This document shows, in pieces, positions 1 through 8,795 of a stretch of 64,000 nt of DNA (its first letter is position 1; every line of letters starts with the position of its first letter). Both the position numbers and the translations under genes were made by a program. Under the pieces are notes generated by a model. It was not told the origin of the DNA and made no database searches. It saw only the letters and a list, made by a program, of their open reading frames with translations. Origin of the DNA: Terriglobia bacterium (lineage in GTDB: Bacteria > Acidobacteriota > Terriglobia > Acidiferrales > UBA7541); NCBI GenBank assembly GCA_020073585.1, contig JAIQEV010000014.1:22914-86913 (forward strand), in the 5' to 3' direction.

Positions 1-435
1 GCGCGCGAAGGCGCGCTGCACCATATCCCCTCGTGCGCCATGTCGCTGTGTTCGAAAAGCCCCGTTGCGACCTTCGACGGCGCGGCCCGCCTGGCGCGCG
101 CCATGGCCGAGTTGATCCTGCGCGAGGGCCTGCCCGACCAGGTGCTGCTCAACGTGAACGTGCCGCAGCCCTGGGACGGCGCGGTGAAGTTCACGCGGCA
201 GTCGCGGAAGATCACGCGCAACCAGTTGAAAGAAGGCCAGGACCCCAAGGGCAGCACGTACTACTGGCTGTTCGAACAGAAGATCGACAAGGATTTCGAG
301 CCCGACACCGACTACGCCGCGATCTTCGCGCGCGCCGCGTCGGTCACCCCGCTGCACCTCGACCCCACGCACGGCGAATCGCTCAGCGATCTCTCGCGCT
401 GGACCGCCGCGCTGCAGAACGCCTTTCCGCGCTGA
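1..435 (+). CDS. surE: 5'/3'-nucleotidase SurE, C-terminal fragment truncated by the window edge
   Basis: Open frame from base 1 (AREGALHHIPSCAMS...) matches the SurE 'AAREGALHGIPS' region; the C-terminal 'LLNVNVP...DPKGSTYYWLF...TDYAAIFARAASVTPLHLD' is SurE-like. Confidence 0.85.
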   Translation, partial: AREGALHHIPSCAMSLCSKSPVATFDGAARLARAMAELILREGLPDQVLLNVNVPQPWDGAVKFTRQSRKITRNQLKEGQDPKGSTYYWLFEQKIDKDFEPDTDYAAIFARAASVTPLHLDPTHGESLSDLSRWTAALQNAFPR

Positions 436-450
436 CGATTCCCCGCGGTT

Positions 451-3400
451 TCAGCGGCCCCCTGCCGCGACCAGCGGGACGCTGGCCTTGCGCATCTCTT
501 CGTTCAGCGCCGGCACATCCTTGGCCAGGACTTCCCGCCAGCGAACAAGCTGTGTCTCGAGCCTCGCGTCGAGCTCGGCAAACACCGCCATCTGTGCCGC
601 CGTCGGCGCCGTGTCGGCGCTGTCCACGGCCTCCTGCAGATAGCCCAGCTTGCTGTTCAGCTTCGTCGGATAGTTCAGCTCGTCCTCCGAAGCTTTCGAC
701 TGCACCTGGATCAGCTCCTCCTCGATCGCCCCGCTCTTTTTGCGCAGCGCGCCGGACGCCGCGACGATGCTCTTGGCCGCTTCGTTCGCGGCCAGCCGCT
801 TTTCGATCGCTTCCAGCTGCGCCCGCAAGTCGCGCATCCCCAGGATGGCCTTGTTCATCTCGTCCTGCCGGTCGCGCATCCGCAGCATCAAGTCGAACTG
901 CTTGCGCAGCTCCTCCGATGAGCTCTTCACCCGCGGGTCGAGCCGCACTTCCAGCGCCGCCGTATAGCTCTTGCCTCCCGCGGTGAGCCGCGCCTGATAC
1001 GCGCCCGGCAGCACCAGCGGGCCCGCGGGCTTGCCTTCGTCGTAGATCGCCTTGGGAATCTTCACCGGCGGTTCATACCGCAGGTCCCAGGCAAAGCGGT
1101 TGAGCCCCGCCTCGGCCGGAATGTACTCGGCTTCCTCGTCCTTCTCCCACTCCTCGGGCGCTTCCTCCTTCTTCTTGGCCTCGCTCGTGAACGTGCGCAG
1201 CACCTTGCCCTGCGCGTCGAGCAACTCCAGCTTCGCCGGCTCCTTCGGCGCTTCCTTCAGGTAGTAGTAAAGGACCGCGCCGGACGGCGGATTTTCGCCG
1301 ATGGGGTAGCGGCGCACCGTCGTGTGGCCCATGCGCGTGCGCACGGCAACCGCTGGCGCAAAGAGATGCGCCTCTTCTCCGGCAATGCCGACGGTCATCT
1401 GCCGCAGCGGGCTGAGGTCGTCGAGCACCCAGAAGGACCGCCCGTGCGTGGCCACCGCCAGGTCGTCCCCGTGCACGATCAGGTCGTGGACCGGCGAAGT
1501 GGGCAGGTTGAGCTGCAGCGCCTGCCAGTGGCCGCCGTCGTCAAACGACACCCACACCCCCGTCTCCGTCCCGGCATAGAGCAGCCCCTTGCGCTTGGGA
1601 TCCTCGCGCACCGCGTGCACGTAGGAATTGTCGGGAAGTCCGGCGACGATCTTCGTCCAGGTCTTGCCGAAGTCGCTGGTCTTGAAAATATACGGATGGA
1701 AATTGTCGAGCTTGTGGGCGTCCACCGCGGCGTAAGCCGTGCCGGCATCGAACGGCGAGGCCTCGATCAGGCTCACCAGCGCCCACTCGGGCATCGGGTT
1801 GGGCGTCACGTTGTTCCAGCTCTTGCCGCCATCGCGCGTGAGTTGGATGAGGCCGTCATCCGTCCCGGCCCAGATCACGCCGGCCTGCTTCGGCGATTCC
1901 GCCACGCTGAAGATGACGTCGTAGAACTCCACGCTGGCCTGATCCTTGGTGATCGGCCCCCCGGAATCCTGCTGCTTGGATTTGTCGTTGCGCGTCAGGT
2001 CCGGGCTGATGACGCTCCAGTTCCGCCCCCCGTCCGTGGAGCGGAAGAGCACGTGGGCCGGCTGGTACAGCACATTGGGATCGTGCGGCGAGAACAGAAT
2101 CGGCGCAGTCCAGGTGAAACGGTACTTCTGCTCCGCGGCGTTGTGGCCGTCGGCGTCCTCCGGCCACTGCTGGATGTTCTGCGCCTGCCCGGTGCGCCGG
2201 TCGAAGCGGGTGATGATGCCGAAATAGGCGCCGGCATAGACGATGTTGGAGTCCCGCGGGTCCACCGCGATGTAGCCGCTCTCGCCGCCCCCGACCGCGT
2301 CCCAGTCGCCGCGTTCGATCGCCCCGTGGTCGCTCCTGCTCAGGATGCCCACGGTGGAGTTGTCCTGCTGCGCGCCGTAGACGCGGTAGGGAAACTCGTT
2401 GTCCGCGGCGACGTGATAGAACTGCGCGGTGGGCTGGTTGCCCTGCGTGGTCCAGTTCTTGCCGCCATCCACCGTAATCGTTGCGCCCCCGTCGTTGCCG
2501 TTGATCATCCGCAGCGGATTTTGCGGATCGATCCACAGGCCGTGATGATCGCCGTGCGGCGCGGGCAGCCGCTCGAAACTCTTGCCGCCGTCGATGGATT
2601 TGAAGAGCCCGGTATTGGCGACGTACACCGTCGAGGCGCTCTGGGGGTCGGCCCACACGTGCGTGAAATACCAGGCGCGCTGGCGGAAGCGGTGATCGTC
2701 GTTGATCAGCGCCCAGTGCTCGCCGCCATCGTCGCTGCGGTACAGCCCGCCCTTCTTCGCTTCGATCAGCGCGTAGACCACGTTCGAATCCCCGCCGGAG
2801 ACGGCCACGCCGATCTTTCCCAGCGGGCCTTCCGGCAGGCCATCGCCCTCGATGCGCTTCCAGGTGCTGCCGCCGTCGGCCGAGCGGTACAGGCCGTCCT
2901 TGGCCCCGCCGCTGTTCAGCGACCACGGCGTGCGGTAGCCCTCCCACATGGCGGCGAAGAGAATGCGCGGGTTGGCGGGGTCGAAGACGATGTCGGCGCC
3001 GCCGGTGCGCTCGTCCAGGTACAGAACCTTTTCCCAGCTCTTGCCGCCGTCGCGCGTGCGGAAGATCCCGCGCTCGGCGTTGGCCCCGTAGGCGTGGCCC
3101 AGCGCCGCGACGTAGGCGGTCTCCGGATCGCCGGGATGCACGATCACCCGGCTGATCTGCCGGGTATCCTTGAGGCCCACGTTGGCCCAGGTCTTGCCTC
3201 CGTCGGTGGATTTGTAGACCCCGTCGCCGAAGGAGATGTTGCCGCGGATGCAGGCTTCCCCGGTGCCGGCGTAGATCACGTTGGGGTCCGAGGGCGCCAC
3301 GGCGATGCTGCCGATGGACGAGACGCTCTGCTTGTCGAAAAGCGGGTCCCAGGTATTGCCGCCGTCCGTGGTCTTCCAGACGCCGCCGGCCACCGCGCCG

Positions 3401-3603
3401 AAATAATAGGTGTTCGGCTGGCCCGGCACGCCGGTCACGGCCAGCGCGCGGCCGCCGCGGAAGGGGCCGATAAGCCGCCACTTCATGCCCGAGAGAGTTT
3501 TGGGCTCCATCTGCTGCGCGCTAGCGGCGAACACGGCGGCGAGAATCAAACTGCATGCGAAAAGAACGGAAAGGACGGACAGGCGAGACGTTTTCACTGA
3601 CAC
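451..3603 (-). CDS. Secreted VPS10/sortilin-like BNR-repeat protein (glycosyl-hydrolase-like beta-propeller)
   Basis: 1050-aa ORF with a signal peptide and many 'S.DGGKTW/STDGGRNW' Asp-box repeats. Confidence 0.85.
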   Translation of the reverse strand: MSVKTSRLSVLSVLFACSLILAAVFAASAQQMEPKTLSGMKWRLIGPFRGGRALAVTGVPGQPNTYYFGAVAGGVWKTTDGGNTWDPLFDKQSVSSIGSIAVAPSDPNVIYAGTGEACIRGNISFGDGVYKSTDGGKTWANVGLKDTRQISRVIVHPGDPETAYVAALGHAYGANAERGIFRTRDGGKSWEKVLYLDERTGGADIVFDPANPRILFAAMWEGYRTPWSLNSGGAKDGLYRSADGGSTWKRIEGDGLPEGPLGKIGVAVSGGDSNVVYALIEAKKGGLYRSDDGGEHWALINDDHRFRQRAWYFTHVWADPQSASTVYVANTGLFKSIDGGKSFERLPAPHGDHHGLWIDPQNPLRMINGNDGGATITVDGGKNWTTQGNQPTAQFYHVAADNEFPYRVYGAQQDNSTVGILSRSDHGAIERGDWDAVGGGESGYIAVDPRDSNIVYAGAYFGIITRFDRRTGQAQNIQQWPEDADGHNAAEQKYRFTWTAPILFSPHDPNVLYQPAHVLFRSTDGGRNWSVISPDLTRNDKSKQQDSGGPITKDQASVEFYDVIFSVAESPKQAGVIWAGTDDGLIQLTRDGGKSWNNVTPNPMPEWALVSLIEASPFDAGTAYAAVDAHKLDNFHPYIFKTSDFGKTWTKIVAGLPDNSYVHAVREDPKRKGLLYAGTETGVWVSFDDGGHWQALQLNLPTSPVHDLIVHGDDLAVATHGRSFWVLDDLSPLRQMTVGIAGEEAHLFAPAVAVRTRMGHTTVRRYPIGENPPSGAVLYYYLKEAPKEPAKLELLDAQGKVLRTFTSEAKKKEEAPEEWEKDEEAEYIPAEAGLNRFAWDLRYEPPVKIPKAIYDEGKPAGPLVLPGAYQARLTAGGKSYTAALEVRLDPRVKSSSEELRKQFDLMLRMRDRQDEMNKAILGMRDLRAQLEAIEKRLAANEAAKSIVAASGALRKKSGAIEEELIQVQSKASEDELNYPTKLNSKLGYLQEAVDSADTAPTAAQMAVFAELDARLETQLVRWREVLAKDVPALNEEMRKASVPLVAAGGR

Positions 3604-3709
3604 CCCCGGCAGAGAGACCCGAAACGCGCATGCTACAGCGCCGGCGCGCCAAACGAAAGGAATTTTTCCAATTCCTGTAACGCCGGAGGTGCGATAGGAT
3701 GGCGCGCCA

Positions 3710-4864
3710 ATGGCATCCGCCAGGCGATTTGACGTCGCGGTGATCGGCGCGGGAGTCTTCGGCGCGTGGACCGCGTGGCATCTGGCGCGGCGCGGACGGC
3801 GCGTGCTGCTGCTGGAGGCCTACGGTCCGGCGCACACGCGGGCCAGCTCCGGCGGCGAATCGCGCATCATCCGCATGGGCTATGGCCCGGACGAACTGTA
3901 TACGCGCTGGTCGCAGCGCTCGCTCGAGCAGTGGAAGGAGTTTTTCGCCGCCACCCGGCAGCCCCTGTTCCACGAGACCGGCATGCTCTGGCTGGCCGGC
4001 GAGGACACCGCCTGCCTGCTGCAGACCGAAGAGACGCTGCGGCGCTGCGGGGTGCCCCTCGAGCACCTGGACCGCGCGGCGCTCGAGCGCCGCTATCCGC
4101 AGATCGCCTTCGACAACGTGGGCGCGGGATTTCTCGAGCCGCAAAGCGGGCTGCTGCTCGCGCGCCGCGCGGTCGCCGCGGTGGTCGCGGACGCGCTGCA
4201 GCGCGGCGCGGACTACCGCCTGGCGGCCGTGGAAACCCCGCGCGGCGCGGGGCGCCTGGACGCCATCGAGTCCTTCAGCGGCGAGCATTTCTCGGCCGGC
4301 GCCTATCTCTTCGCCTGCGGCCCCTGGCTCGGCAAACTCTTTCCGGAAATTCTCGGCCCGCGCATCTTTCCCAGCCGCCAGGAGGTCTTTTTCTTCGGCG
4401 TTCCGGCGGGCGACGCGCGCTTTGCCGCGCCGGCCTTGCCCGCCTGGTTCTTCCAGGCCGACGAGGCCTACGGCATGCCGGACCTCGAGAACCGCGGCTT
4501 CAAGATCGCCCTGGACCATCACGGCGAGCGCGTGGACCCCGACACGCAGTCGCGCATGGTCACGCCCGAAGTGGCCGCCTGGGTGCGCAACTACGTGGCG
4601 CGCCGCTTCCCCGCCCTGGCCGGGGCCCCGATCATCGAGACGCGCGTCTGCCAGTACGAAAATACCTCCAACGGCGATTTCCTGATCGACCGCCATCCGG
4701 AGCTGGACAACGTGTGGTTCGTGGGCGGCGGCTCGGGACATGGCTTCAAGCACGGCCCGGCGCTCGGCGAATACGTCGCGGAACTCCTCGAGGGCCGCGC
4801 CCAGCCCGAGCCGCGCTTCTCCCTGGCCGCCAAGCACACCGTGCAGCACCGCTCCGTCCACTAA
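3710..4864 (+). CDS. FAD-dependent oxidoreductase (sarcosine / N-methyl-amino-acid oxidase-like, DAO family)
   Basis: N-terminal dinucleotide-binding 'VAVIGAGVFGAWTAWHLARRG'; C-terminal 'CQYENTSNGDFLIDRHPELDNVWFVGGGSGHGFKHGPALGE'. Confidence 0.85.
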   Translation: MASARRFDVAVIGAGVFGAWTAWHLARRGRRVLLLEAYGPAHTRASSGGESRIIRMGYGPDELYTRWSQRSLEQWKEFFAATRQPLFHETGMLWLAGEDTACLLQTEETLRRCGVPLEHLDRAALERRYPQIAFDNVGAGFLEPQSGLLLARRAVAAVVADALQRGADYRLAAVETPRGAGRLDAIESFSGEHFSAGAYLFACGPWLGKLFPEILGPRIFPSRQEVFFFGVPAGDARFAAPALPAWFFQADEAYGMPDLENRGFKIALDHHGERVDPDTQSRMVTPEVAAWVRNYVARRFPALAGAPIIETRVCQYENTSNGDFLIDRHPELDNVWFVGGGSGHGFKHGPALGEYVAELLEGRAQPEPRFSLAAKHTVQHRSVH

Positions 4865-4891
4865 CCCCCATCCCTCACCAGCGTCCGCGTA

Positions 4892-4951
4892 GGGGCACGG
4901 CACGCTTTGCTCCACACAGCTTGCCCCGGACAGCAGTCGGAGCCGTGCCCC
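4892..4951. repeat. Inverted repeat GGGGCACGGC / GCCGTGCCCC (10-bp arms), possible REP/transcription-end hairpin
   Basis: ggggcacggc at 4892-4901 and its exact reverse complement gccgtgcccc at 4942-4951, in the spacer just after the oxidoreductase stop. Confidence 0.55.
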
Positions 4952-5006
4952 GGCATGCACGAGCACGATTGCGCGATTATATACTTAATACAAGAACGGC
5001 TTCCTG

Positions 5007-5144
5007 CTATGCTCTGTTTGTGCTTGAGACCTTCTCCAACTCAACAATGTGCTTCTTGATGAGGATGTGGCCCTTTGGTTTGAACAGGTGCCGCATTGCC
5101 TCTTCGCTCGTCATGTCTTTCGGATGCTTCTTTTTCTTTGGCAT
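5007..5144 (-). CDS. Small 45-aa lysine-rich protein within the IS element, divergent from the transposase
   Basis: MPKKKKHPKDMTSEEAMRHLFKPKGHILIKKHIVELEKVSSTNRA. Its ATG (5144-5142) lies 10 nt from the transposase ATG; this is the internal start of the listed 86-aa ORF. Confidence 0.45.
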   Translation of the reverse strand: MPKKKKHPKDMTSEEAMRHLFKPKGHILIKKHIVELEKVSSTNRA

Positions 5145-5154
5145 AAGGTGATCT

Positions 5155-6072
5155 ATGGACGATATGAATCTAGTCGAACTTCTTGAAAAATTCGCAGACG
5201 ATGAAAAATGCCGCGCATACCTTGAGGCTCTGCGTTGGCCCGATGGCGCAATGTGCACACGGTGCAAGTCTGAGAAGGTCTACCGCATCCTAAAGCGCGA
5301 TCAGTTCGTCTGCGATTCATGCAAGTACCAGTTTAGCGCCACCGCGGGAACGATCTTCCATGATTCTCACCTGCCGCTCTGGAAGTGGTTTCTCGCAACG
5401 TACTTCATGGCCGAATCCAAGAAGGGAATGTCTGCCAACCAACTCAAGCGCACACTGGCCGTGAGCTATAAGACGGCGTGGTATCTCTGCCATCGCATCC
5501 GCAAAGCCATGCAGGAAGCGAATCCCCGGCCTTTGAAGGGCACAATTGAACTCGACGAAACTTGGATCGGCGGAAAGTGTCATTGGAAAAACCGCACCTA
5601 TCTCCGAAATAAGACAATGGCCCTTGATGCAATCGAACGTGGCGGACCTATCCGAATGAAGGCCGAGAAGCGCGGCAAGAATCCAAGCCAGAAAATGATC
5701 CATCAGTGGATTGCAAAAACTGCCGCGTCCAACGCTGAGAAACTTTACACGAATGAACATGCGGCTTACTTCAGAATCCACGACCACAACATCAAGCATG
5801 AATCGATGAATCACAAGGAAGAAGAATACGTGCGCGGGGATGTTCACACGAACAGCATTGAAAATGCTGGGTCTTTGTTCAAGCGATCCATCGTAGATTC
5901 CTACCATAAAGTCTCTGAGAAGCACTTAGACGCCTATCTCGATGAATTCAAGTGGCGTTTCAATAACCGCAAGAATCCGTATCTTTTCCGCGATACGCTC
6001 CTCAAACTAATTCAATCCCCGAATTTCAAATACAAAGAACTGACCGCGCAGCAGACCGAACCAGCGGCCTAG
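5155..6072 (+). CDS. IS1595-family transposase (zinc ribbon + DDE, ISXO2-like)
   Basis: N-terminal 'CTRCKSEKVYRI..RDQFVCDSCKYQFSATAGTIFHDSHLPLWKWF' zinc ribbon; 'GTIELDETWIGGK', 'YTNEHAAYFRI', 'VHTNSIENAGSLFKRSIVDSYHKVSEKHLDAYLDEFKWRFNNR' DDE region. Confidence 0.95.
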   Translation: MDDMNLVELLEKFADDEKCRAYLEALRWPDGAMCTRCKSEKVYRILKRDQFVCDSCKYQFSATAGTIFHDSHLPLWKWFLATYFMAESKKGMSANQLKRTLAVSYKTAWYLCHRIRKAMQEANPRPLKGTIELDETWIGGKCHWKNRTYLRNKTMALDAIERGGPIRMKAEKRGKNPSQKMIHQWIAKTAASNAEKLYTNEHAAYFRIHDHNIKHESMNHKEEEYVRGDVHTNSIENAGSLFKRSIVDSYHKVSEKHLDAYLDEFKWRFNNRKNPYLFRDTLLKLIQSPNFKYKELTAQQTEPAA

Positions 6073-6725
6073 ACTTCTAATGCTGAACACTTAATGCACG
6101 TCGTATACGACAGCCGCGCAAGTTCATGAATCGAACCAAAATAAATCGGCCTTTCCGTCCCATCTTCTCCCTGCTCTAGTCCGTAGCCGCAATCTCTCAA
6201 ACCCCTTTGAGTTTCTTTTAGAAAATACAGCCACCGATAGACCTGATTCGATTCCGAACGTATGGCTTCGGAAAGAGCGGCGGCTACATTCGCGGAACGC
6301 AGGAGCATTGCTCCCGCGAGTTGACACAGAGATTCACACTCCTCGATTCGTCCGCCGCAGATGCGCCACGACTCTATGCCGTCACTCCCTCGATCCCAGT
6401 CAGCTCTTATGTCACTCGGAAGTTTTTCAAACCGTGACGCCAATGCTTGCCATTCGGGGGCCACACGCAATGCGGCGAGAGAAATGTTCTGTGCTTTGAT
6501 TTCTGCTATTTTACTTAGCGCCTTCTCTTTTTCGTTTACCTGATCGTTCCACGCCTTGAAGAATGCAATGAAAAGACCTGCTATCGCCACAATCCAATAG
6601 ACCCATGGCCTTACTGGATGTCCTGTGCCTTGCCAGATACCAAGTACACCAATAGCAAAGCCGCCTGTCACAAGCACGCCCCAATGCTTGACAACGGCTT
6701 GGAGAAATTGAGAGACGCGGCGCAT
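6069..6725 (-). CDS. IS passenger gene: predicted inner-membrane protein with two N-terminal TM helices, unknown function
   Basis: 218-aa ORF inside the TIRs, convergent with the transposase (stop codons share the CTAG at 6069-6072). Hydrophobic segments VLVTGGFAIGVLGIW and WVYWIVAIAGLFIAFF. Confidence 0.75.
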   Translation of the reverse strand: MRRVSQFLQAVVKHWGVLVTGGFAIGVLGIWQGTGHPVRPWVYWIVAIAGLFIAFFKAWNDQVNEKEKALSKIAEIKAQNISLAALRVAPEWQALASRFEKLPSDIRADWDRGSDGIESWRICGGRIEECESLCQLAGAMLLRSANVAAALSEAIRSESNQVYRWLYFLKETQRGLRDCGYGLEQGEDGTERPIYFGSIHELARLSYTTCIKCSALEV

Positions 6726-6976
6726 AGCTCGAAATTATACACCTCTACTTGCGTCAGGTACATAATCGCGCACGATTGCCCCTCGGCCGGGAAGTTCTGT
6801 ATTGTCTTGCGCGTACAGCGAGGCGCCCACCCTCGGTTCTTGAGGCTAGGGGTTTTGCCTCCCTGCGTCGCAAACCATTCGAAACTAGTACCACTCAGTA
6901 ATAAGTATGGACACGCCATCCACGCCATGCTACCCTGTCGCCGTGACCCTCGCACCTCACCGCTCACCTCCTCTCC

Positions 6977-7008
6977 TTACCTCGTTACCTCATTACTTCT
7001 CTACCTCT
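6977..7008. repeat. Imperfect 8-bp tandem (ttacctcg ttacctca ttacttct ctacctct) in a pyrimidine-rich spacer
   Basis: Direct reading; four degenerate 8-bp units. Confidence 0.5.
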
Positions 7009-7033
7009 TCTCCCCGCTTCATCTCCTGCATTC

Positions 7034-7140
7034 TCAATAACTTGCGCACTCTTTTCTCCCACGGCCACCGCCTAACTCCTTTGCAATCAAGCACAACCGC
7101 ACTCTTTCCGTCGCCACGGCACCGGTACACCCCCTCCCCC
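7034..7140. repeat. Degenerate composite intergenic repeat (copy A), ending in GGTACACCCCCTCCCCC
   Basis: TCAATAACTTGCGCACTCTTTT (7034-7055) matches 45856-45877 at 20/22; core GGTACACCCCC at 7124-7134. Confidence 0.6.
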
Positions 7141-7332
7141 CTCCTCCCGGCTCACAATGAGACAAGAAAATGCGCCAGCCCTCCCCACCGCCATGCTTTC
7201 CTCTGTCACCACTCTTCAAATCATGAAACTTCCTTCCAATTTATCCGTCTTTACCAGAAGGGTGTTATTTTTGTGTCCCAGGATCCCGCCCGCATCACCG
7301 GCCATGCCCGATCGTCCGTTCGTGGAGGAAAC

Positions 7333-8778
7333 ATGCCATCGCCAGAGAGAAAATCCCGCTTCGCCTTGAAAATCCTCGCCGCGCTCGTGGCCCTCTGTCT
7401 GGGCGCCGCCGCGCCGGCCGCGGCCGCCCCGCCCGCCGGCGAAAAGGAGTTCCGCGTTCCGGTCGAGTACTTCAAGCTGCCCAACGGCCTGCGCGTCGTG
7501 CTCTCCCCGGACCACACCGCTCCCACCGTCTGCGTCGCCGTCTATTACCGCATCGGGTTCCGCATCGAGCCGAAAGACCGCACCGGCTTCGCGCACCTCT
7601 TCGAGCACATGATGTTCCAGGGCTCGCAGAACCTGGGCAAGATGGAGTTCATCAAGCTCGTCCAGCAGAACGGCGGCATCCTGAACGGCTCCACGCGCTT
7701 CGACTTCACCAACTATTTCGAGGTGCTGCCGGCGAACAAGCTGGAGACCGCGCTGTGGGCCGAGGCCGACCGCATGGGCGGCCTCGCCGTCACCGAAGAC
7801 AACCTCAAGAATCAGCAAGGAGTGGTCGGCAACGAAGTGAAGGTCAACGTGCTGAACCGGCCCTACGGCGGCTTCCCCTGGCTGGACATGCCGCAGTACG
7901 CCAATTCCAACTGGTACAACGCGCACAATTTTTACGGCGACCTGAAGGACATCGATGCCGCCACGCTGGTGGACGTGCGCTCCTTCTTCAAGACCTACTA
8001 CGCGCCGAACAACGCGGCGCTGGCCATCGTCGGGGACTTCGATCCGGCGGAGGCCAAACGCTTCGTCGAGAAATATTTCGGCGCGCTCCAGCCTTCGCAG
8101 CTCCCCGCGCAGCCCGACCTGACCGAGCCCAAACAGACCAAGGAAAAGCGCGCGACGAAGCCCGACCGCATGGCCAACCGTCCGGCTCTGGCTTTCGCTT
8201 ATCACCTGCCGGAGCGCAACACCCCGGAATACTACGCCATGGGCGTGATTGACCAGCTCCTGCTGCAGGGCGACGACAGCCTGCTGCACCAGGAGCTGGT
8301 GCAGAAGCGCGGGCTGACCGGCGACGTCAGCGGCGGAATCAACATGCTGGGCAACCTCTACGACTACAACGGGCCGATGCTGTGGATTGCCAGCCTCTTC
8401 TACGACCCCGCGACGAACCCCGACACCATCCTGGCCGCCGCCGACAGCGCCATCGACACGCTGCGCAGCAAGCCCGTGGACCAGAAGACTCTGGACCGCG
8501 CGCGCGTCAAGCTGCGCTCCGACCTCTACGACAACATGGGCTACCTCGGCGGATTCGGCCTGGCCAACCTGCTGGCGAGCTTCGCGCTCTTCGACGACAA
8601 CCCCGCGCGGGTGAACTCCCTCGCCGCGGAATTCCAGAAAGTCACTCCGGCGCTGATTCAGAAAACGGCGCAGGAATATCTGACCCCCGCGAACCGCACC
8701 GTACTGATCGTCGAACCGCAGGCCAAACCGGCGGAGACTCCCGCCAAAACCCCGGCCGCGCCGGCGAAGAACCAGTAG
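7333..8778 (+). CDS. M16 family zinc metallopeptidase (active-site subunit)
   Basis: HxxEH in 'FAHLFEHMMFQGS'; signal peptide from ATG 7333 (MPSPERKSRFALKILAALVALCLG). Confidence 0.9.
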   Translation: MPSPERKSRFALKILAALVALCLGAAAPAAAAPPAGEKEFRVPVEYFKLPNGLRVVLSPDHTAPTVCVAVYYRIGFRIEPKDRTGFAHLFEHMMFQGSQNLGKMEFIKLVQQNGGILNGSTRFDFTNYFEVLPANKLETALWAEADRMGGLAVTEDNLKNQQGVVGNEVKVNVLNRPYGGFPWLDMPQYANSNWYNAHNFYGDLKDIDAATLVDVRSFFKTYYAPNNAALAIVGDFDPAEAKRFVEKYFGALQPSQLPAQPDLTEPKQTKEKRATKPDRMANRPALAFAYHLPERNTPEYYAMGVIDQLLLQGDDSLLHQELVQKRGLTGDVSGGINMLGNLYDYNGPMLWIASLFYDPATNPDTILAAADSAIDTLRSKPVDQKTLDRARVKLRSDLYDNMGYLGGFGLANLLASFALFDDNPARVNSLAAEFQKVTPALIQKTAQEYLTPANRTVLIVEPQAKPAETPAKTPAAPAKNQ

Positions 8779-8795
8779 GAAGAGGAGAACCGATC

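Larger units (their letters stand above)
4972..6770 (+). mobile_element. IS1595-family (ISXO2-like) insertion element with passenger ORF; 8-bp TSD CACGATTG (4964-4971 and 6771-6778)
   Basis: TIR-L CGCGATTATATACTTAATACAAG (4972-4994) versus TIR-R (reverse complement of 6748-6770) CGCGATTATGTACCTGACGCAAG, 18/23 identical. The perfect 8-bp direct repeat flanks both ends. It encodes an ISXO2-like transposase. Confidence 0.9.

Noticed and set aside
1324-3600. 758-aa plus-strand ORF opposite the BNR-repeat gene
   Set aside because: Shadow ORF of a high-GC coding region; composition is low-complexity and the opposite strand is a clear protein family.
4892-4951. Inverted repeat as the left end of the IS element
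   Set aside because: The TSD and TIR analysis places the IS boundary at 4972; this repeat lies outside and has no counterpart on the right.
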